A stretch of 13,266 bases of DNA from Actinomycetota bacterium (GTDB taxonomy: Bacteria; Actinomycetota; Humimicrobiia; Humimicrobiales; Humimicrobiaceae), in assembly GCA_015711775.1 (NCBI GenBank), contig JACVJB010000006.1:1-13266 (forward strand), given 5' to 3'. Under the pieces are notes generated by a model. It saw nothing but the letters and a program-made list of their open reading frames with translations. It made no database searches and was not told where the DNA came from. Numbering within the stretch: position 1 is the first letter of the stretch; each line of letters starts with the position of its first letter. The position numbers and the translations under genes were made by a program. Shown here one piece after another: positions 1 through 7,982 of this stretch.

Positions 1-2469
1 TATGCTTCCTTCCGGGTTTATGCCTTTACTAATGTATAATATAATCTGGCTAAATTTATTAACGCTTGCGCCGGAAGCCGGATTTTGAGCAAATATTCTG
101 CCTTCAGGCTGGCCGTCGCTGAATTCTTCCTCAATATCAACAAGGGATTCATCTAAGCCAATTGATTTAAGTATCTTCAAAGCCTGGTCAAGATTAAATC
201 CGGTTAAATCAGGCATATCAAAGCTTTCAAGGCCGCGGCTTATGTAAAGGTTAACGCTTAAATTTATGCCATTCCGGAATTCAAATATTGTGCCGGCAGC
301 CGGATCTGTTTTAAACACTATGTTCTCATTGTATGTTTCATCAAATTCAAATATTTCATTAACCTCAAAATGCAGATCATAAAATACCTGCTTTGCATCA
401 TCAATGCTCATGCCTGTTACATCGGGTATAGCTATTTTATTATGCACATTGCAAAAATCCGCAGGTTCTTTCCCTTTTACAAATATCATATAACCAAGGC
501 TTTCTCCAGGGCACCATGGCGTGGGCAAAAGTCCGCTGTCAAGACAAACCTGAATATCCACAAGTTCTCCCTCAGGGGATATAAACTGTGAAACGGGTCT
601 GTCTTTCAGGGCTGCTGTCATAAACTGGCGCCAGATATCAGCCGGGTAGGAACCGCCTGTTAAACTTCTTCCATCTATGGGCTCCATCGGCTTATTTGAC
701 TCCATATGGCCCATCCAGACAACTGTTGCAAGTTCCGGTGTGTACCCTGCAAACCATGCATCCCTGAAATCGCTTGTAGTGCCGGTTTTTCCTGCTGCCG
801 GCCTCCCTATATCTGCTCCTCTTCCAGTGCCTTCAAGTATTACTCTTTCAAGTATTCTTGTTGTGTAATAAGCTGCGGGAGCATCCATTATTCTTTTATT
901 ATTTTCATTTTTATCTGGATCATACTCATAAAGAATATTTCCGCTTGAATCCGTAATTTTTAATATGGCAACCGGTTCCCTGTAATAGCCGTTTGCAGCA
1001 AGTGATGAAAAAATCTTTGAAACATCCAGGGGGCTTATGCCTTCCTCAAGTCCCCCAAGGGCAATTGCAGGATTGCTTCCAATATTTTCAATTCCCATAT
1101 CTGTACATAATTTTTCAACATTTTCTGCTCCTACTTTCATCATAAGCTGCGCATAAACTACATTTACTGAATGTATTGTTGCATCTATAACGGTCATTTC
1201 ATTTGTATCATAATTTTTATTTCCATAGTTCTGTACAATCCAGTCAGGACCTGACGGCATGTCAATAGTAATCGGCCCGTTGGGGTTATATTTGTCATTC
1301 GGAGAAAAATTCATATTTATTGACTGCATAAGCACCGGAACTTTAAATACGGATCCAGGCTGCCTTTTGCCCTGTGTTGCAATATTGAATTTGCTCGTTT
1401 TGTAATCTTTTCCTCCTACAAGAGCATATATATATCCATTTGAAGGATCAGTTGAAATAATTGCATATGATGGTTCGGGATCAGAAGGAAAAACTGTTTT
1501 GATGGCATTTTCCGCTTTTCCCTGAAGGGCCAGATCAAGCGTAGTATAAATCCTCAACCCGCCTTTAAAAACATCATAGTTTGTAAATTTTTTTTCATAA
1601 AGTTGTTGTTTTACGTAATCAACAAAATAAGGAGCCAGTAAATTCTCCGGGTCGCCGCTGTCAGCAGATGCATTTTGATTTAATACAATTGGCGCTGAAA
1701 TAGCGTTTAGGTACTGCTCCCTGCTGATGCGTTCCTGGTCATGCATCAGCTTCAGCACAAGGTTTCTCCTTGCCAGCGCTTTTTCAGGATTGCTGTAAGG
1801 ATTATAGTATGACGGGCCTTTGATTATAGCTGCAAGCAGCGCAGACTGGGCAAGGTCCAGGTCTTTTGCGTTTATGCCGAAATATATTTGCGCCGCTTTT
1901 TCAACGCCATATGCACCTGCGCCAAAATAAATTGTGTTTAAATACATTTCCAGTATTTTATCTTTTGTATAATTGCGTTCAAGCTGTATTGCAATTACCG
2001 CTTCATTTATTTTACGCCTGAATGTTTTTTCAGAAGTGAAATAAACGTTCCTTATATACTGCATTGTAATGGTGCTTGCGCCCTGCTGCATTGAACCTGC
2101 CCGCACATCAGCTATAAATGCTCCAATAATCCTTTTATAATCTACGCCCTGATGGTCATAAAATCTTTTATCTTCTACAGCAAGCACAGCATCTTTTACA
2201 TAATCCGACATCCGGTCAAAATGAATTATCTCCCTGTTTTCTCCTGCATGAAACTCAGCAATAAGAGTTCCGTCAAGAGCGTATGCTTTTGATGTTTCAG
2301 CAATGTCTGACGGTGTAAGATCTTCAATTGAAGGCACAGATCGCAGTATTATAAAACCGCCGATTATTCCAATAAAAACAATTATCAGAGTAAATACGGC
2401 TATAACTATTAGCAGGGATAAAAAACATCCTTTTGCTCTGCTTCTTTTTTTTATATTATTTTGCTGCAT
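1..2469 (-). CDS. Class A penicillin-binding protein 1A with PASTA domains (C-terminus off the window)
   Basis: Bifunctional peptidoglycan synthase that polymerises lipid II and cross-links the stem peptides at the outer face of the membrane. I translated 823 residues from the minus strand; the frame is still open at base 1, so the C-terminus is missing. In order: basic N-terminus; one membrane helix (about 15-42); a GT51 glycosyltransferase with the motif EDKRFYDH (catalytic Glu near 99) and QGASTITMQ (129-137); a transpeptidase with SVFK (S373-K376), SVN (434-436) and KTG (561-563); then two PASTA repeats starting IPDVTG (681) and MPDLTG (752). PASTA repeats bind muropeptides or beta-lactams in related proteins and are typical of Gram-positive lineages. 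The ATG at 2469 is preceded on the minus strand by GGAAAG with 9-nt spacing, which supports this start. It is divergent from tyrS. Family is certain; the pbp1A/ponA name is by family only. Confidence 0.95.
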   Translation of the reverse strand, partial: MQQNNIKKRSRAKGCFLSLLIVIAVFTLIIVFIGIIGGFIILRSVPSIEDLTPSDIAETSKAYALDGTLIAEFHAGENREIIHFDRMSDYVKDAVLAVEDKRFYDHQGVDYKRIIGAFIADVRAGSMQQGASTITMQYIRNVYFTSEKTFRRKINEAVIAIQLERNYTKDKILEMYLNTIYFGAGAYGVEKAAQIYFGINAKDLDLAQSALLAAIIKGPSYYNPYSNPEKALARRNLVLKLMHDQERISREQYLNAISAPIVLNQNASADSGDPENLLAPYFVDYVKQQLYEKKFTNYDVFKGGLRIYTTLDLALQGKAENAIKTVFPSDPEPSYAIISTDPSNGYIYALVGGKDYKTSKFNIATQGKRQPGSVFKVPVLMQSINMNFSPNDKYNPNGPITIDMPSGPDWIVQNYGNKNYDTNEMTVIDATIHSVNVVYAQLMMKVGAENVEKLCTDMGIENIGSNPAIALGGLEEGISPLDVSKIFSSLAANGYYREPVAILKITDSSGNILYEYDPDKNENNKRIMDAPAAYYTTRILERVILEGTGRGADIGRPAAGKTGTTSDFRDAWFAGYTPELATVVWMGHMESNKPMEPIDGRSLTGGSYPADIWRQFMTAALKDRPVSQFISPEGELVDIQVCLDSGLLPTPWCPGESLGYMIFVKGKEPADFCNVHNKIAIPDVTGMSIDDAKQVFYDLHFEVNEIFEFDETYNENIVFKTDPAAGTIFEFRNGINLSVNLYISRGLESFDMPDLTGFNLDQALKILKSIGLDESLVDIEEEFSDGQPEGRIFAQNPASGASVNKFSQIILYISKGINPEGSI

Positions 2470-2877
2470 AAATTAATTCTTTCCAGATGCTTACTAAAAA
2501 AGATTTTTATATATTTTTTGCCGGCCAAAAGTATATGATATAAAATCTTACATACTATTATTGATTTCATATCCGGCTAAATACATATTCCCTGCATTTA
2601 CCTTGTTTTACAATAAAACTCACAAATAATTTAAAGTCACCTTATAACATATATACGAATAATACCATAATTTGTTTAATGCAATAATTAAAGTTGTATA
2701 TTTATTGCAGTGCTTTTGGCAGAAACCAGATTTTTGCTAAAACAAAATAGACAATAAGACTTATGCTGTGCTAATATTTAATTCAATTTTCATTCAGCCT
2801 GATTTAAGGAAATTATTAAATTTTTCAAATTGCTGGCTTGCTTATTAAAAATAATAACATAAATAAAAGTAAAAAAT
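2470..2877. other. Divergent intergenic region between the PBP gene and tyrS
   Basis: About 400 bp of very AT-rich sequence without a credible gene. It should contain the promoters of both flanking genes. A weak candidate for tyrS is TTGCTG (2830-2835), 16 nt, TAATAA (2852-2857), which would leave only a short leader. I looked for a T-box (specifier hairpin and the conserved GGGTGGNACCGCG-type antiterminator) upstream of tyrS and found none. An imperfect nested inverted repeat lies at 2520-2577 (GCCGG/CCGGC outside, ATATGA/TCATAT inside). Its role is unknown. Confidence 0.6.
2520..2577. repeat. Imperfect nested inverted repeat
   Basis: The left arm has GCCGG (2520-2524) and ATATGA (2533-2538); the right arm has TCATAT (2567-2572) directly followed by CCGGC (2573-2577). 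An inner AATC/GATT pair is also possible. The left arm carries an 8-nt bulge, so the structure is imperfect. It lies in the probable 5' leader or promoter region of the PBP gene, 50-110 bp upstream of its start. It could be a leader hairpin, an operator, or chance in AT-rich DNA. Confidence 0.3.
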
Positions 2878-4113
2878 ATGGAAAAAGAATTAAAAAAACA
2901 GTTTGAAACTGCCTGCAGCGGAACAGACGATGTGCTTGTTAAAGAGGAACTGGAAGAGCTTATTAAAAGTTCAATCAAAAGCGGCAGGCCGTTAAAAGTA
3001 AAACTTGGCCTTGATCCAACGGCACCCGACATTCATCTTGGCCACACGGTTGTACTTAATAAATTAAGACAGTTCCAGGACATGGGACATCAGGCAATAC
3101 TTATAATTGGCGATTACACTGCCCGAATAGGAGACCCTTCCGGGCGTTCAACTTTAAGGCCAAGTCTTGCGCCTGAGAAGATAGATGAAAATGCAAAAAC
3201 TTATATGAAACAGGCGTTTAAAATACTGGATGCTAAAAAAACAGAGGTTGTTAAAAACTCAAAATGGCTCAAACCTTTAAAACTTGAGGATATACTTAGC
3301 CTGACTTCAAGATTTACTGTGGCAAGAATGCTTGAACGGGATGATTTTAAAAAACGTTTTGCAGGAAACGTTCCAATTGCAATAATGGAGTTTCTTTATC
3401 CCATAATGCAGGCATATGACTCTGTCGCAATAGAATCAGATATAGAGCTTGGCGGGACTGACCAGAGGTTTAATCTTCTTGTCGGCAGGGAGCTTCAGAA
3501 GGATTTCGGCCAGAAACCCCAGATTGCAATAACAATGCCCATACTGGTTGGTACAGATGGAGTTGACAAGATGAGTAAAAGTCTGGGCAATTACATCGGG
3601 GTAACTGAAAAACCGGAAGAAATATTTGGAAAAGTTATGTCTATTCCTGACTCAATAATTATTCCATATTACCGTCTGCTGACAAGGCTTCCAATTGCTG
3701 AAATTGATGAAATTGAAAAAAGCATTAAAGTAAAAGGTGAAAATCCTGTACATTCAAAAAGAAGACTTGCAGAAATGCTGGTTGAAAATTTATATGACAG
3801 CAAAAAAGCACTTCTTGCAAGACAGCATTTTGATTTACTCTTTAAAGAGAAAAAGATTCCCGATGATATTGAAGAATACAGTTTAAATGGTGACCCTTCT
3901 TTTAAAGGTTTAAAAGAAATCCAAATAGTCACGCTTCTTGTTAATTGCGGCTTAGCTGCCTCAAATACTGATGCCCGCAGGCTTATAGAGCAGGGTTCCG
4001 TAAAAATAAACAATGAAAAAATAAGCGATGTTAAGATGGTATTTGATAAAGATTTTCTTGACGGCGCAATAATACAAAAGGGAAAGAGGTTTTTCAGGCG
4101 CATAAAATCCTAA
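2878..4113 (+). CDS. tyrS: Tyrosyl-tRNA synthetase
   Basis: Charges tRNA-Tyr with tyrosine in the cytoplasm, using ATP. The 411-residue product has the class I Rossmann catalytic core with the HIGH-type motif HLGH (53-56), the tyrosine-pocket segment YPIMQAYD (174-181), GGTDQ (192-196) and the KMSKS loop (231-235). A C-terminal S4 RNA-binding domain follows (about 346-411, with DARRLI and GSVKIN). The length and the S4 domain exclude TrpRS. ATG 2878 is the first start after an in-frame TAA at 2860-2862. No clear Shine-Dalgarno precedes it (the upstream bases are almost all A and T), so translation may use a short or weak leader. It is divergent from the PBP gene; I recall a similar pbp/tyrS pairing in some Lactobacillales. 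No T-box is visible. Confidence 0.97.
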   Translation: MEKELKKQFETACSGTDDVLVKEELEELIKSSIKSGRPLKVKLGLDPTAPDIHLGHTVVLNKLRQFQDMGHQAILIIGDYTARIGDPSGRSTLRPSLAPEKIDENAKTYMKQAFKILDAKKTEVVKNSKWLKPLKLEDILSLTSRFTVARMLERDDFKKRFAGNVPIAIMEFLYPIMQAYDSVAIESDIELGGTDQRFNLLVGRELQKDFGQKPQIAITMPILVGTDGVDKMSKSLGNYIGVTEKPEEIFGKVMSIPDSIIIPYYRLLTRLPIAEIDEIEKSIKVKGENPVHSKRRLAEMLVENLYDSKKALLARQHFDLLFKEKKIPDDIEEYSLNGDPSFKGLKEIQIVTLLVNCGLAASNTDARRLIEQGSVKINNEKISDVKMVFDKDFLDGAIIQKGKRFFRRIKS

Positions 4114-4174
4114 GATCTATAATAAATTACCTTTTAACATTTGTGAGTATGTTAATATTCAAAAGAAAACAGGC

Positions 4175-5203
4175 ATGATTACTGAAAAGTTACAAAATTT
4201 TCTTGATTTAATAAAAAAGGAAAACCTCGGCAAATTGCCGGATGATCTCCATGTGACAAGAAAAGCTGGGGCGCTTGTTGCCATTTCGCAAGGCAACGTT
4301 ATAAAAATACAAAAACCTGGAGTCTTGCATTGCCCGCTGTTTACGTCACTTTTCTCCCACGAGGAAATAAATGCTGGAACAATACGGGATAAATTTGAAA
4401 GGCAGATAGAAAACTGGAAAATGTTCACTGCCGGAAGGCATCTGTGTGATGACAGGATAGTAGTTCCGTTTGGCGCAAGCGAGATGATGATGTATGCATT
4501 GAAAAGGGGAAGCATCGATGCAGCCATTACTGTGTGTGAAGGGGCGGGAACAGTAATAAGCGCCAATCCTGCCCTTATACAGGGCATAGGGGCCTATATG
4601 AATGGGCTCTTTTACACAACCCCGGTACCGGCAGTGATAAAAAATATAGAGAAGGATGGAGGCATCGTCCTGTCGCCTGAAAATGCTGAAATGAACCAGT
4701 TTAAAGGCGCTATAAAAGCAATTGAGTCAGGATATTTAAAAATTGCTGTAACTGTGAGAGGGGATCAGCAGCAGGAAATAATAAAAATAAGAAAACTTGA
4801 AAAATCTTTAAATAAAGAAGTTAAAATTGTAATTCTTGCAGTATGCAACAGCGGTATAACGCTTCAAGAAGCTGAAACAGTTGCAAAATATTCAGATCTC
4901 GCATGGTCATGCGCATCAAAGCACATCCGGGATATTGCCGGGCCATTGTCAATATTACAGGTGGGAATGAAAATCCCCGTATTTGTTTTAACTTTAAAAG
5001 GCATTGACTTTATCTCGTCTTATTCAAAGGATAAAAACCTTCAGGAAATACTTAATGCGGATGCAGGCAGCAAGCATTATATTACTGCAGCAGGATATAA
5101 AGAAGGGGCAATAAAGTTGAACATGGGTAAATTCTCAGTATATTTATATGAAACCGGAGGGCTGCCAGTGGCTGCTTCTGATGAGCCAGGCCCGCTTTTA
5201 TAA
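4175..5203 (+). CDS. DUF2099-family protein, similar to methanogenesis marker protein 8
   Basis: The 342-residue product resembles, from memory of the family, the archaeal methanogenesis marker 8 proteins (DUF2099), whose biochemical role is not established. Recognisable blocks are HCPLF (52-56), WKMFT (81-85), VPFGASEMMMYALKRG (97-112), VCEGAGTVI (120-128), NPALIQGIG (131-139), a PVPAVIKNIEKDGGIVL stretch (150-166), and SCASKHIRDIAG (245-256). Four cysteines (53, 121, 224, 246) fall in or near these blocks and could bind a metal or cofactor; that is inference. No signal peptide or membrane helix is seen, so it is probably cytoplasmic. ATG 4175 lacks a strong Shine-Dalgarno; the GTG at 4143 is in another frame and ends at once. 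It follows tyrS by 61 bp and precedes the hydrogenase operon, from which a probable promoter separates it. Family assignment is good; function unknown. Confidence 0.78.
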   Translation: MITEKLQNFLDLIKKENLGKLPDDLHVTRKAGALVAISQGNVIKIQKPGVLHCPLFTSLFSHEEINAGTIRDKFERQIENWKMFTAGRHLCDDRIVVPFGASEMMMYALKRGSIDAAITVCEGAGTVISANPALIQGIGAYMNGLFYTTPVPAVIKNIEKDGGIVLSPENAEMNQFKGAIKAIESGYLKIAVTVRGDQQQEIIKIRKLEKSLNKEVKIVILAVCNSGITLQEAETVAKYSDLAWSCASKHIRDIAGPLSILQVGMKIPVFVLTLKGIDFISSYSKDKNLQEILNADAGSKHYITAAGYKEGAIKLNMGKFSVYLYETGGLPVAASDEPGPLL

Positions 5204-5216
5204 CATGCATTTTTGC

Positions 5217-5244
5217 TTGTTTAAAAAGAATATTATTTTATAAT
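5217..5244 (+). promoter_or_regulatory. Candidate sigma-70-type promoter of the hydrogenase operon
   Basis: TTGTTT (5217-5222), a 16-nt spacer, and a perfect TATAAT (5239-5244) lie 40 bp upstream of the hydrogenase small-subunit start and just after the end of the DUF2099 gene. The expected transcript would begin near 5251. This suggests the hydrogenase genes can be transcribed separately from tyrS and the DUF2099 gene. AT-rich DNA produces such matches by chance, so confidence is moderate. Confidence 0.45.
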
Positions 5245-5272
5245 ATAGTTCAATTTAAAAATAACACTAAAC

Positions 5273-5278
5273 AGGAGG
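5273..5278 (+). promoter_or_regulatory. Shine-Dalgarno that sets the TTG start of the small subunit
   Basis: A perfect AGGAGG stands at 5273-5278. The TTG at 5279 abuts it and is too close to be used. The TTG at 5285 is in the same frame with 6-nt spacing and is the better start. The reading frame therefore begins MLISRKKF. Confidence 0.75.
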
Positions 5279-5284
5279 TTGGCA

Positions 5285-6409
5285 TTGCTGATATCCAGGA
5301 AAAAGTTTCTGCAAATAAGCGCAGGTTCCATAGCAGGCATAGCGCTTTCAAATCTTTGGCTTCCAAAACTTCTCCAGGCATCAAATGCAAAAAACGGAAA
5401 AGGCAGGCTCCCCATTATATGGTATCAGGCGCAGGCTTGTTCAGGATGCGCCGTAAGTCTTTTAAATACTGAATACCCTGGCATTGATGAAGTCCTTATT
5501 GAAGTTGTCTCACTGGAGTTTAATCCTGTTGTGATGGGCGCCCAGGGCGATCTTGCAATGGATGTAATTGAAAGAATGGTTACGGAGGATGCAGGCAAGT
5601 ATATACTTGTTGTCGACGGTTCAATACCTCTACAGGAAGACGGCCTTTACTGCACTGTCGGCGAAAAAGACGGTAAACCTATGACATCGCTGGATACAAT
5701 AAAAAGGGTTGGCGCAGCTTCAATGGCAGTTGTGGCTGTTGGTTCATGCGCAGCCTGGGGCGGCATACCATCCGCTCCCCCCAATCCTACTGGCGCTGTG
5801 AGCGTATCGAAAGTGGTTAAGGATAAGCCGGTAATAAATATACCGGGTTGCCCTCCGCATCCGGACTGGATAATAGGAACAATTGTGAATGTTTTAAAAT
5901 ACGGCATTCCTGAACTTGATGATCTTGACAGGCCAAAAATGTTTTTTGGCCCTGATAAACTTATACATGATAACTGTGAACTGCGGCAGTATTTTGATGC
6001 GGGGATTTTTGCAAAGGATTTCGGCCAGGAAGGTTGTCTTTATGAGCTTGGATGCAAAGGGCCTGTTGCGCACTGTGATGTTTCAACAAGAGGATGGAAT
6101 AGCGGGGTTAACTGGTGCAACAGATCCGGCGGTCCATGCATAGGGTGCACGGAACCTTTTTTCCCTGGCGGTACTGGCTCAGGGCTATATGAAAAACTTC
6201 CTGCAGCAGAAGTTCCAGGGCTTGCAAAAATAAATGCCAATGCAAATACTCTCGGGATGGCTTTAGGTGGAGCAGTTGTGGCCGGTATAGGAGCGCATGC
6301 AGCGGCAAGGATTATTGCTACAAAGTACAGGCAGAATAAGGAAGAGAAAAACAGGCAAAAAGGCACGCCTTATGTTCTTAAAGAAGAAGATGAAGGAGAG
6401 GATAAATAA
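5285..6409 (+). CDS. hyaA: [NiFe]-hydrogenase small subunit, group 1 membrane-bound type
   Basis: Electron-relay subunit of a respiratory hydrogenase. From the TTG at 5285 it has 374 residues. The N-terminus is a Tat-like signal, SRKKFLQIS (4-12) plus a hydrophobic stretch to about 32, but with Arg-Lys in place of Arg-Arg. Proximal cluster ligands: C52, C55, C155 (GSCAAWGG) and C189 (IPGCPPHPDW). Distal: H228, C231, C251, C257. Medial: C264, C278, C285, C288. C278 (NWC) stands where most group 1 enzymes have a proline (NWP), so a [4Fe-4S] medial cluster is predicted instead of [3Fe-4S]; this substitution is known in NiFeSe and some other hydrogenases. A C-terminal hydrophobic helix (about 322-345) should anchor it in the membrane, followed by a charged tail. 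It stops 2 nt before the large subunit. Confidence 0.95.
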   Translation: MLISRKKFLQISAGSIAGIALSNLWLPKLLQASNAKNGKGRLPIIWYQAQACSGCAVSLLNTEYPGIDEVLIEVVSLEFNPVVMGAQGDLAMDVIERMVTEDAGKYILVVDGSIPLQEDGLYCTVGEKDGKPMTSLDTIKRVGAASMAVVAVGSCAAWGGIPSAPPNPTGAVSVSKVVKDKPVINIPGCPPHPDWIIGTIVNVLKYGIPELDDLDRPKMFFGPDKLIHDNCELRQYFDAGIFAKDFGQEGCLYELGCKGPVAHCDVSTRGWNSGVNWCNRSGGPCIGCTEPFFPGGTGSGLYEKLPAAEVPGLAKINANANTLGMALGGAVVAGIGAHAAARIIATKYRQNKEEKNRQKGTPYVLKEEDEGEDK

Positions 6410-6411
6410 TA

Positions 6412-7968
6412 ATGGCAAAACAATTAATAACAGTAGATCCGTTAACAAGGATAGAAGGTCATTTAAAAATAAAAGTTGAGGTTGAAAACGGCGTGGTCAC
6501 AAACGCATACAGCTCCGGTGATATGTTCAGGGGATGGGAAATAATCCTTAAAGGAAGACATCCGCTTGATGCGCCTCCCGTTGCACAGAGAATTTGCGGT
6601 GTTTGCCCAATGCCCCATGGCATAGGTTCAGTAATGGCTTTAGACGACGCTTTTGGAATAAAGCCTGCAAAAAACGGCCGGATAATAAGAAATCTTCTTT
6701 TGGGCGCAGAATTTATACATTCACATCTTCTACATTTCTACCACCTCTGCGCGCTTGATTATGTTGACATTACTGCAATCCTCCAGTATTCAGGACTTGA
6801 TCCGGGACTTAATAAAATTAAAGACTGGGTAAAAGCAGATTTGGATGCAGGTTTTGCCGGCGCAGGAGCGCCATTTTTACCCAGATATGAAGGCGATTAT
6901 ATTGAAGATGTACAGACAAATATTCAGGCAATTTCAAGTTATGTAAAAGCTCTTGCAATTAGAAGAAAATCGCATGAACTGCTGGCAATATTCGGGGGCA
7001 AGATTCCACACTGCCAGACTCTGTTTCCCGGAGGGGCTGCAACAATACTTACTCTTGACAGGATAATTGCATTTAAATCAAGGCTTTCTGAAATAAGATC
7101 TTTTATAGATAATACATACATTCCTGATGTCCTTGCTATTGCCAGCCTTTATCCTGATTATTTTAAAATTGGAAGAGGAGTTGGAAATTTTCTTTCGTAT
7201 GGCGGATTTCCTGTTGATGAACAGGGCAGCAAATATATTGCTTCAGGTGTTTATGTTGACGGTAATCTCAGGGATTTTGATTCAGGAAAAATATCGGAAT
7301 ATATTAAATTCTCAAAATATTCTTCTGCTTCGGGCCTGCATCCTTCAGAAGGAGATACAATTCCTGATGCAAAAAAGCCGGATGCTTATTCATGGATTAA
7401 AGCGCCAAGGTATGATAATAAAGTTGTTGAAGTAGGCCCGCTTGCAAGGGCAGTAATAACATATATGAAGGGAAACGACAGTGATTTTAAATCCCTTGTT
7501 GACAGTGCGCTTAATGCTCTCGGAGCTGCGCCTGAAGCCCTTATTTCCACAATGGGCAGGCATGCTGCCAGGGCTCTTGAACTAAAACTTATAATTGAAA
7601 AGATGGACCAGTGGGCTGATGAGCTTGACCCTTCAGAGCCTGTGCACACGAAACATGACATACCTCACAAATCCGAAGGTATGGGTCTTACAGAGGCTGC
7701 AAGAGGTTCCCTTGGGCACTGGATTTCAATAGACAACTGGAAAATCAGAAATTACCAGGCAGTTGTACCCACTACATGGAACGGCGGGCCAAGAGATGAT
7801 GATGGAAATATGGGGCCGTACGAACAGGCATTAATAGGCGCTCCTGTAGCTGATATAAAAAACCCGCTGGAGCTTGGCAGGATTATAAGATCATTTGACC
7901 CGTGTCTTGCATGCGCAGTTCATGTTATGGAAGGCGACAGGGAAATATTAAAATTCCGGGTATGCTAA
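6412..7968 (+). CDS. hyaB: [NiFe]-hydrogenase large (catalytic) subunit, group 1 type
   Basis: Carries the Ni-Fe active site where H2 is split. The 518-residue product shows the family start DPLTRIEGH (9-17), the L1 motif RICGVC (60-65, ligands C62 and C65) and the L2 motif DPCLACAVH (496-504, ligands C498 and C501). The last 14 residues after H504 (VMEGDREILKFRVC) match the C-terminal extension that a HyaD-type peptidase removes after nickel insertion, which fits the peptidase encoded two genes downstream. It has no signal peptide and is expected to be exported as a complex with the small subunit. ATG 6412 has a good GAAGGAGAGG site 12 nt upstream. The L2 motif has Cys, not Sec, so this is not a NiFeSe enzyme. 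The subgroup within group 1 cannot be fixed by eye. Confidence 0.97.
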   Translation: MAKQLITVDPLTRIEGHLKIKVEVENGVVTNAYSSGDMFRGWEIILKGRHPLDAPPVAQRICGVCPMPHGIGSVMALDDAFGIKPAKNGRIIRNLLLGAEFIHSHLLHFYHLCALDYVDITAILQYSGLDPGLNKIKDWVKADLDAGFAGAGAPFLPRYEGDYIEDVQTNIQAISSYVKALAIRRKSHELLAIFGGKIPHCQTLFPGGAATILTLDRIIAFKSRLSEIRSFIDNTYIPDVLAIASLYPDYFKIGRGVGNFLSYGGFPVDEQGSKYIASGVYVDGNLRDFDSGKISEYIKFSKYSSASGLHPSEGDTIPDAKKPDAYSWIKAPRYDNKVVEVGPLARAVITYMKGNDSDFKSLVDSALNALGAAPEALISTMGRHAARALELKLIIEKMDQWADELDPSEPVHTKHDIPHKSEGMGLTEAARGSLGHWISIDNWKIRNYQAVVPTTWNGGPRDDDGNMGPYEQALIGAPVADIKNPLELGRIIRSFDPCLACAVHVMEGDREILKFRVC

Positions 7969-7982
7969 GAAAGGGGGCAGGA

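Noticed and set aside
370..948. Plus-strand open frames inside the PBP gene
   Set aside because: They are antisense to well-conserved PBP and PASTA coding sequence and have no motif or ribosome-binding site.
2470..2877. T-box riboswitch upstream of tyrS
   Set aside because: I looked for the conserved antiterminator core and a terminator hairpin before the start codon; neither is present.
3669..4103. Minus-strand open frame of 144 codons opposite tyrS
   Set aside because: It lies entirely within a certain gene on the other strand and shows no domain.
6412..7968. NiFeSe hydrogenase with selenocysteine
   Set aside because: The L2 motif DPCLACAVH is encoded with ordinary TGT and TGC codons, and no in-frame TGA is present.
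7902..7982. An upstream start of the cytochrome b frame inside the hyaB 3' end (GTG at 7902)
   Set aside because: It would add 27 residues that overlap the hyaB L2 motif region and do not resemble the family. The GTG at 7983 has a good Shine-Dalgarno and the right length.
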